9,819 nucleotides of DNA from an uncultured Eubacteriales bacterium (GTDB lineage Bacteria; Bacillota; Clostridia; Oscillospirales; CAG-272): NCBI GenBank assembly GCA_900555785.1, contig USMO01000047.1, forward strand, positions 1-9,819, given 5' to 3'. A program made the translations under genes and the position numbers. The stretch's first letter is position 1; the number at the start of each line of letters is the position of its first letter. Positions 4,908 through 9,819 of the stretch are shown here, piece by piece. The notes beneath the pieces are model-generated. The model was not told where the DNA came from, did not search any database, and saw only the letters and a list, made by a program, of their open reading frames with translations.

Positions 4908-7172
4908 TCAGGATCGGACCGGCTGGAGCGTCAGAGCGCCGCCGTCCGTTTGTATCCGCAGTACGCCGCTCTCGGGCGCTACGTACTGCCGCAGAACTGT
5001 CCGGTCATCCCGGAGAACCTGCCAGATGCCGCCAGCCAAACCGGTCACGGTCCATTCCGTAACATCGGCAGGGGCATTCAGGTTCACGCTTCGCCGCACG
5101 GTTGTCTCGCGCGCCGGGAACCAGACCGCCTGACCCAGCAGCGAGGCACCGGTGAAGCCGTCGGCTTCCAGCAGCACAGCCTGCGCGTCGGGTCTTGTCT
5201 CGGGATTCCTGTTGTCCGCATCGCAAACCAGCATCACGTTCAGGAACAGATCTTCCTTTGCGGGCATCGCCGGTCTGACCTCCACTCTCCCCCAGCCTGT
5301 TTCCACGCAGGGCTTGAGCTTGCCGGTATAGTCATACGGATAGTTTTTCCCTTCGATGAGAAATTCGCGTCCCTCACCGCCCAGAACATCGATCTGCGCG
5401 TTCCGGGGCAGGAGCATCTGCGCAATCAGCTTGCCGCCGTACTGCGTCGGCTCTGCCACCAGGCTGTCCGGCTTGGCGGTGCGGGTGATGATAACGCGGT
5501 TGCCCTCCACGCGCGGCGCCTCCTGGCAATGCAGAAGCGACGCCTTGCGGTAGGACGGATCTGAGGCGACCACCTGGTCGTAAACCAGCATCAGGGCAGG
5601 AATCTCCGCGTCCTTTCGCGGCAGGAAGACCATCCGGCGGAACACCCGCTCTGCCTTCTTCCCATAGGCCGCAGTCAGGTCGCCCGCAATGTAGGTGCAG
5701 TCCGGATCCTCGCTGTGCCCTGTCACGGTTGCCATGCGGAAGCGCGGGTCGGAGAGCCAGGAATGCAGGTCCACCACCTCGCCCGGTCCCATCAGCTGAC
5801 CGCCGCAGTTGTCCGCGCGCCCGTTCGTCTCGCCCGGGCAGAAGATGGTCACGCAGTTGTGCGCAACCGTTTGCTTGTTGTAGCTCATGTCGTGTGGGGA
5901 CCCATAATGAATATAAGCCCCCGAGTCAGATGCCAGAATGCCGCGGTAGTAAAGCTGGAAATGTCCGAAGTCCATGTGATGATGGTTTGCCGTCCAGAGC
6001 CCGCCGAGTTTCATCAGAGCCATCACGTCACGCGACGCCGGGGAAATGTCATACCCCGTGCGTGCCAGCGTGACCCCGCAGGGGTCCTTGTAATGGACCA
6101 CCAGCGGATAGGTGTCCTCAAAATCCGCCTCGCCGATGCTGTCGTCGTCAAACAGCATCATCTGCACAGGCGTCAGGGTCAGCTCGGTATAGGCGAAGTT
6201 TCCATGCCCGCCAAGCTTCAGAAACGCCTGTTTCCGATATACCGGGTCGCGGAACAGGTTGCCTGCCAGAAACCACGGGTAGGCGTACTGGTTCCATCTC
6301 CCTCCAAATTCGTTGTAATCATCGCCGTCGCGGAGTCCCTCTGCGTCCGGTCTGCGGAAATGAAGCCACTGTGCCGGCAGTTTTTTCATGTCCGGAGAAT
6401 AGACGAAGTCGCCCGTCAGCTTTCGGAAGATCCACGCCGACCACAGGTCCCATGTGAACCGGTAGCCGCCGTAGGATGCCCCGTTGATCGGCGATCCGCT
6501 TGCATACCAGTAGTTCCGGACCGGAACATACAGGTAAAAGAAGCGTCCCGCCACGAATCGGTAAATATCGGGATATTCATCGTAGACCGCGATGGAGAAG
6601 GACAGCCAATCGCGCAGAAGCTGTGCCTCTGCCTGGTGGCTTGCCGTCACGCCGTAGCGGCAGGGCGGCATCCCGATCTCCATGCGGGGTGCGATCCTGT
6701 TTTCAACCGCTGCCACAATCGTATACCGGTCGTCGGCAGTCAGCAGATCATGGCACCAGTCGTAGACCTCAGCCGCCGTGAACATGGTGTGCCCCATGAA
6801 CCGGTAGTCATCGGCAAGACCTTCAAAGGATGCCACGTCAAAGTAGCTCCGGATAAACCGAATGGCGTCCAAGCCGTCCTGCCGGTTTCCGTCCAGCAGA
6901 TAGGAGTAAGCCCGCGCCTCGATTGCGGCAAGTGCAATCCCGTCGCGCGCGGCGGCAGGCGTCATCAGCGCATCCAGATCCAGCGTCCGCAGCCGCTCCC
7001 ATTCCTGCAGTGCGGCAGCATAGACCGGAGCCTTGCGCTTCTCCCGCAGAGCTGTCAGTTCCCCTTCTGCCACCAGCACGCGCGGGTGCCTTGCGGGCGG
7101 CGTGATACGCGGCATTGGGTATTTGTCCGCAGGCATCTGTACGATCTCACCGTATCGCTTCGTGTCGCTCAT
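4908..7172 (-). CDS. Heparinase II/III-family polysaccharide lyase, predicted cytoplasmic
   Basis: A 754-residue protein with the layout of heparinase II-like lyases: an N-terminal alpha/alpha toroid (about 40-340) followed by beta-sandwich domains. These enzymes cut uronic-acid polysaccharides by beta-elimination, leaving an unsaturated uronyl end. Compared with Pedobacter heparinase II (residue numbers from memory: catalytic His202, Tyr257, His406; zinc ligands His408, Asp425, His464), it has His179 and Tyr234 at the same 55-residue spacing. His397, His399 and Asp416 in the ANHHHMDFGHF...SDSGAY block match the 406/408/425 spacing, and His438 in TVAHN fits the last zinc ligand. So the active site seems intact. 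There is no signal peptide, and an in-frame TAG lies 18 nt before the ATG, so no secretory extension is possible. It should act on imported oligosaccharides. AGAGGA lies 8 nt before the start. It begins 33 nt after the aldolase gene. The substrate is unknown; heparin itself is not implied. Confidence 0.85.
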   Translation of the reverse strand: MSDTKRYGEIVQMPADKYPMPRITPPARHPRVLVAEGELTALREKRKAPVYAAALQEWERLRTLDLDALMTPAAARDGIALAAIEARAYSYLLDGNRQDGLDAIRFIRSYFDVASFEGLADDYRFMGHTMFTAAEVYDWCHDLLTADDRYTIVAAVENRIAPRMEIGMPPCRYGVTASHQAEAQLLRDWLSFSIAVYDEYPDIYRFVAGRFFYLYVPVRNYWYASGSPINGASYGGYRFTWDLWSAWIFRKLTGDFVYSPDMKKLPAQWLHFRRPDAEGLRDGDDYNEFGGRWNQYAYPWFLAGNLFRDPVYRKQAFLKLGGHGNFAYTELTLTPVQMMLFDDDSIGEADFEDTYPLVVHYKDPCGVTLARTGYDISPASRDVMALMKLGGLWTANHHHMDFGHFQLYYRGILASDSGAYIHYGSPHDMSYNKQTVAHNCVTIFCPGETNGRADNCGGQLMGPGEVVDLHSWLSDPRFRMATVTGHSEDPDCTYIAGDLTAAYGKKAERVFRRMVFLPRKDAEIPALMLVYDQVVASDPSYRKASLLHCQEAPRVEGNRVIITRTAKPDSLVAEPTQYGGKLIAQMLLPRNAQIDVLGGEGREFLIEGKNYPYDYTGKLKPCVETGWGRVEVRPAMPAKEDLFLNVMLVCDADNRNPETRPDAQAVLLEADGFTGASLLGQAVWFPARETTVRRSVNLNAPADVTEWTVTGLAGGIWQVLRDDRTVLRQYVAPESGVLRIQTDGGALTLQPVRS

Positions 7173-7205
7173 TGGTTTTTCCTCTCTTTTCTATTGCGGG
7201 AAGTC

Positions 7206-8255
7206 TTACTCTCTCCCCTTCAGGTATTCCTTTACGAAAGCGTCATCGTTCAGGTGGGGGTACATCCGGCAAACGCGGTCGATTTCCGCGCTCTGACCGG
7301 CAGAAAGATGCTCCTTGTCGCAAAGGCAATGGATGTAGGGCATCAGTCCCTGACGGTGCAGAATCTCGTGAATGCCGGAAATGCAGCCCGTGAAGTTGTT
7401 TGCAACGTCAAAGATTGCGCCGTTTGCATCGGTCACCTGCGCCGCAAGTTCGCGCCATGCGGGGTCGTTCGGGTTTGCCTTGATCTTTTCGAACATCTCC
7501 ACCACCGTGTGCGTCCAGACCGACCAATGCCCCAGAAGCCCGCCGACAAACCGCCGCGTGCGCTCCTTGCCGTCCTCGCCGAGGAACGTAAAGGTCGAGG
7601 TCAGGTCTGCAATGATGTTGTCATCGTTGCCGGTGTAAAGCGCCACCTCGTCCGGACGGTCGCAGAACGCCGCCGCACGCATCACGTCAATCGTTGCGTA
7701 GCGGTTGAACGCTGCCACCTTCACGCCAATCACGCCCGGCGTGTTGCAGACCGCCAGCCAGTAGTCGTAGGACAGCCGTCTGCCGCCAACCGCCGTTTGG
7801 AGATAGAACCCAATCACCGGCAGGACCGCCGCAACCGCGCGGGTGCGCTCCACCAGGTATTCCTCGCTCTCGGCGTTCAGCCCGCCCGGGCTGAGCAGGA
7901 CCGCATCGTAGCCGAGCCGCTTTGCGGTCTCCGCTTCCTTCACTGCCTGTTCGGTCTTTCCGCAAACGCCCGCAACCCGGACAATCACCCGCCCCGTGCG
8001 CGCTTCGAATGCGTCAATCGACTCTGCCACTGTGCCGATGACCGTTTCGAAAAGCCCGAATTCGGGGTTCCGGATCTCAAACTGCGTGCTGTGTACTGCG
8101 GTTGCAATGCCGCCTGCGCCCGCCTCCAGATAGTAGCCGTTCAGGAGCTTTTGCCCTTCCGGGTCAAACTTCCGGTTTGCGTCCAGCACCAACGGCGTTG
8201 CGGGAATCACCGTTCCCGCCGCAAACTGCTTTCGTGCCAATTCCGTTCTGTTCAT
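7206..8255 (-). CDS. Dihydrodipicolinate synthase / N-acetylneuraminate lyase-family aldolase
   Basis: A 349-residue class I aldolase of the DapA/NanA superfamily, about 50 residues longer than DapA. The Schiff-base lysine is Lys179 in VIGVKV and the catalytic tyrosine is Tyr151 in VIGFYLQ; the 28-residue gap equals that in E. coli DapA (Tyr133, Lys161). The N-terminal strand carries VIPATPLVLDANRKFD. The usual GTTGE loop is replaced by VHSTQFE at 54-60, so it is unlikely to be a true DapA. Family members join or split a 2-keto acid, commonly pyruvate, and an aldehyde. As first gene of an operon with a polysaccharide lyase, cleavage of a keto-deoxy sugar acid is the best guess. The extra C-terminal part contains four cysteines (about 291-329). 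The ATG has AAGGAAGGAA 6-8 nt upstream, and the operon promoter lies about 50 nt away. Confidence 0.88.
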   Translation of the reverse strand: MNRTELARKQFAAGTVIPATPLVLDANRKFDPEGQKLLNGYYLEAGAGGIATAVHSTQFEIRNPEFGLFETVIGTVAESIDAFEARTGRVIVRVAGVCGKTEQAVKEAETAKRLGYDAVLLSPGGLNAESEEYLVERTRAVAAVLPVIGFYLQTAVGGRRLSYDYWLAVCNTPGVIGVKVAAFNRYATIDVMRAAAFCDRPDEVALYTGNDDNIIADLTSTFTFLGEDGKERTRRFVGGLLGHWSVWTHTVVEMFEKIKANPNDPAWRELAAQVTDANGAIFDVANNFTGCISGIHEILHRQGLMPYIHCLCDKEHLSAGQSAEIDRVCRMYPHLNDDAFVKEYLKGRE

Positions 8256-8301
8256 GCCTGTTTCCTTCCTTCTTTCGGCGCACCGTTTCGTTTCTGCCTA
8301 C

Positions 8302-8330
8302 AGTATAGCACACTCCGCGCCGTTTGTCAA
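8302..8330 (-). promoter_or_regulatory. Main sigma-A promoter of the catabolic operon
   Basis: On the minus strand TTGACA at 8330-8325 and TATACT at 8307-8302 are 17 nt apart, almost the perfect consensus. Transcription would begin near 8295, leaving a leader of about 40 nt before the aldolase ATG, too short for a riboswitch. A promoter this strong serving catabolic genes suggests it is held down by a repressor. Confidence 0.85.
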
Positions 8331-8333
8331 GAT

Positions 8334-8361
8334 GTATCTAACTATTTATTTAGTTTCATAC
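8334..8361. promoter_or_regulatory. AT-rich imperfect palindrome upstream of the operon -35 box
   Basis: The 11-nt arms GTATCTAACTA (8334-8344) and TAGTTTCATAC (8351-8361) pair at 9 of 11 positions around a 6-nt AT centre. The palindrome lies directly upstream of the -35 box, about -40 to -66. It shares the GTAT/ATAC borders and a TTATTTA core with the palindrome at 1037-1057 by the TetR gene. It may be a regulator site. Its position and A/T content would also suit an UP element for the RNA polymerase alpha subunit. Confidence 0.4.
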
Positions 8362-8381
8362 CAAAAAATATTCCGCCCTCC

Positions 8382-8409
8382 GCAAGGTCTCCCCTGTGGG
8401 AGACCTTGC
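8382..8409 (-). terminator. Strong hairpin after the membrane-protein gene, probable terminator
   Basis: GCAAGGTCTCCC and GGGAGACCTTGC form a perfect 12-bp stem with a 4-nt loop. It starts 10 nt past the stop codon of the membrane-protein gene, next to the small palindrome CCGGGTCCCGG at 8409-8419. A run of six U residues follows on the minus strand (8368-8363), but 13 nt after the stem, further than in a classic intrinsic terminator. It separates the right-hand genes from the operon promoter. Confidence 0.6.
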
Positions 8410-8419
8410 CGGGTCCCGG

Positions 8420-8992
8420 TCAGCCTTTGAATGCCTCGCCGCCGTAATACTTCAGCATCTTTCTCAGCTTTTCCTCGGTGTCGAAGATCATCACAACCTT
8501 TTCGCCGTTCTCGGGCGCGTAGATTGCGTACCAGACCGGCTTGTCATCCGCGCCGGAGAGCATGACGTACTTCTTGTCTGCCGCAAAGCCATCGGCTTCT
8601 GCCTTCTGCGCCTCGGTCTCGTAGGGGGCGATAACCTTCAGGTCCTGAACGCGGCAGGAGAGCAGGTCTTTTCTGGTCAGACCGCCGTAAATTACTGCCA
8701 AGCCGAGCTGCCCCATGTGGACCGTCATCTCGTATTCCACCTTTGCATACCGCCAGGTGAAGAAGATCAGAATCAGGAGCGTGACCAGCGAGAGTGCCGC
8801 AATGTACATGGCATAGGTCTGCAGAACTGCCAGCGCAATGCCCCACAGCCCGACAAAGCCGACGTAGAGCAGAATCAGGAGCAGCTTGCGGGTCTTGAGC
8901 TTCTTATCCGGCTTCGGCAGGATGCTCATTGCAACCGAGCGCTCGTCGTCAAACTTGGAGTAGACAGACTTTTTGATGGTGTCGTTTTTCAT
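8420..8992 (-). CDS. Small membrane protein with two transmembrane helices, function unknown
   Basis: A 190-residue protein that I do not recognise with certainty. A basic, soluble N-terminus (residues 1-36) is followed by two hydrophobic helices, about 37-57 and 61-79, forming a hairpin. A soluble domain of about 110 residues follows (81-190), and both ends are predicted in the cytoplasm. That domain begins RYAKVEYEMTVHMGQLGLAVIYGGLTRKD and later has VQDLKVIAPYE and GEKVVMIFDTEEKLRKML. The pattern recalls a conserved uncharacterised clostridial family (possibly DUF6106, from memory) and loosely resembles bacterial PH-like membrane proteins. The start at 8992 has GAAGG about 7 nt upstream. 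The in-frame ATG at 9043, directly after the upstream stop, would add 17 basic residues but has no good site. It appears to be the last gene of the unit that includes the GNAT gene. Confidence 0.75.
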   Translation of the reverse strand: MKNDTIKKSVYSKFDDERSVAMSILPKPDKKLKTRKLLLILLYVGFVGLWGIALAVLQTYAMYIAALSLVTLLILIFFTWRYAKVEYEMTVHMGQLGLAVIYGGLTRKDLLSCRVQDLKVIAPYETEAQKAEADGFAADKKYVMLSGADDKPVWYAIYAPENGEKVVMIFDTEEKLRKMLKYYGGEAFKG

Positions 8993-9043
8993 GTGTTTAC
9001 CTTCTTTCTTTTCTTTGCGCACCGTGTGGCTCCGGCGCGGCAT

Positions 9044-9819
9044 TTATGCATGATCCGCCATCCGCAGCGAAAGCGGCAGCGGGAACAGCCAATGAACGGG
9101 GTTCCGGCAGGTCAGGCGCGCCGGAGAGAAATCCGAGAAGAAGAATGCCATCGCATCCGGGTAGGAAAGAGTCAGCTCCGGCATCTCGCAGCTCTCCCTT
9201 ACGGTCGGGCTCCCCTCCCGGACCGAGACCGTCAGAGTCTCCGCGTGCATGCCGTCCTCGATGCGGACCGTCAGGCGTCCGTCATCCAGCCGGCATTCGG
9301 TTGCCGCCAGCGACAGCAACGCCTGAAGGACCGGGACAAACCGCAGAACCGCGAATTTCTCCCATTGCATCCGATCTGCCGTTTCAGCGACCGCAGCAGC
9401 CCGGAGGCACAGCCCGGTCTCCCACGGCGAGAGCATCAGGATCATGTCCTCCTTACCCGTTCTTGCCGCCCGCAGGACCGGGAACAGGTCATCCGGGTCG
9501 CGCAGGACCGGCTCGCGCAGCTCGTTGCCCTTGCGCAGGAAGTATCCGATCAGCATCTCGCCCCGGAACGCCGCATACGGGCGGTAGTCCCAGGAGCACA
9601 GAATGTCGTAAAAGCGCGCGCTCTGCCGCTCTGCGCGGACCGGCTGCCGGTCGTGCAGGTCTGCCATCTCCTGCAGGACAGGGTCATTCTGCAGGACAGG
9701 GCGAACGGTCACGTCATTCGGGGTATCCCCAAAGCAATGCCGGAAATTCGCTGCGGTCAGCCGGAAGGTCCGGTCTGCGCCGGTCGGCTCAAAGCCGAAT
9801 GCCGCATACCGCTGCCGCT
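9044..9819 (-). CDS. GNAT-family N-acetyltransferase, C-terminal part (cut by window edge)
   Basis: The frame is open to the right edge, giving 257 visible residues without a start. The first visible segment, RQRYAAFGFEPTGADRTFRL, matches the end of an acetyl-CoA-binding GNAT domain, where a Tyr-x-x-x-Gly-Phe element marks the last helix and strand. A second region follows with RFYDILCSWDYRPYAAFRGEMLIGYFLRKG, which looks like another, partly degenerate GNAT-like fold (beta strands ending in GYF). The C-terminal domain of about 100 residues contains LTVRIEDGMHAETLTVSV and PELTLSYPDAMAFFF, similar in layout to the sterol-carrier-like end domain of Eis-type acetyltransferases. The catalytic core lies beyond the window, so substrate is unknown. 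An internal GTG at 9712 could be taken for a start, but continuous homology upstream argues against that. It lies 51 nt before the membrane-protein start. Confidence 0.7.
   Translation of the reverse strand, partial: RQRYAAFGFEPTGADRTFRLTAANFRHCFGDTPNDVTVRPVLQNDPVLQEMADLHDRQPVRAERQSARFYDILCSWDYRPYAAFRGEMLIGYFLRKGNELREPVLRDPDDLFPVLRAARTGKEDMILMLSPWETGLCLRAAAVAETADRMQWEKFAVLRFVPVLQALLSLAATECRLDDGRLTVRIEDGMHAETLTVSVREGSPTVRESCEMPELTLSYPDAMAFFFSDFSPARLTCRNPVHWLFPLPLSLRMADHA

Noticed and set aside
2644..5133. An 829-codon open frame on the plus strand
   Set aside because: Antisense to the amidohydrolase, binding-protein and lyase genes, crosses their boundaries and has low-complexity Arg/His-rich translation; no start signal or motif supports it.
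8256..8295. Riboswitch or structured leader before the aldolase gene
   Set aside because: The predicted leader is only about 40 nt and holds just a purine-rich ribosome binding site; no room for an aptamer.
5715..8447. A 910-codon open frame on the plus strand across the heparinase and aldolase genes
   Set aside because: It is antisense to two genes with clear family motifs, catalytic residues and ribosome binding sites. Its product is rich in Arg, His, Cys and Val with no domain pattern. Long antisense frames are expected in GC-rich genes that avoid TTA, CTA and TCA codons.
1..9819. CRISPR array, tRNA or rRNA genes, insertion sequences, prophage or toxin-antitoxin genes
   Set aside because: No regularly spaced repeats, no tRNA-like cloverleaf with CCA or GTTCGA-type arms, no transposase or integrase motifs were seen on either strand.

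Overview
The window looks like a chromosomal segment from a GC-rich (roughly 55-60 percent by eye) Gram-positive anaerobe of the Clostridia, most likely an Oscillospiraceae/Ruminococcaceae-type gut bacterium. The reasons are strong AAGGAG-type Shine-Dalgarno sites, sigma-A promoters with consensus TTGACA boxes, a lipoprotein-type solute-binding protein, a clostridial-looking small membrane protein, and an intergenic hairpin-rich block of a kind I associate with this group. This placement is inference. All nine genes lie on the minus strand, so transcription runs from high to low coordinates. The long plus-strand open frames are antisense shadows.

The right end (8420-9819) holds the C-terminal two thirds of a GNAT-type acetyltransferase cut by the window edge, followed by a small two-helix membrane protein of unknown function. 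A strong hairpin (8382-8409) closes this unit.

The centre (1101-8330) is one tightly packed operon. It starts at a near-consensus promoter (TTGACA, 17 nt, TATACT) and encodes, in order: a dihydrodipicolinate synthase/N-acetylneuraminate lyase-family aldolase (8255-7206), a heparinase II-like polysaccharide lyase with no signal peptide (7172-4908), an extracellular solute-binding lipoprotein (4887-3421), an M20-family metallo-amidohydrolase (3411-2122) and an extended-SDR-like NAD-binding protein (2117-1101). Gaps between genes are 4 to 33 nt. The set reads as a catabolic pathway for an acidic, probably N-acylated saccharide: capture at the cell surface, beta-elimination inside the cell, amide hydrolysis, a redox or epimerisation step, and retro-aldol cleavage to pyruvate plus an aldehyde. 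The substrate cannot be read from the sequence.

The left part holds a TetR-family regulator (1017-400) with its own consensus promoter and inverted repeats over its start region, and the first 85 codons of a D-2-hydroxyacid dehydrogenase (257-1). A compact block of inverted repeats (258-399) separates these two. The TetR protein is the natural candidate regulator of the operon: both promoters share CTTGACAAA...TGTG boxes, and each has a nearby AT-rich imperfect palindrome bounded by GTAT and ATAC.
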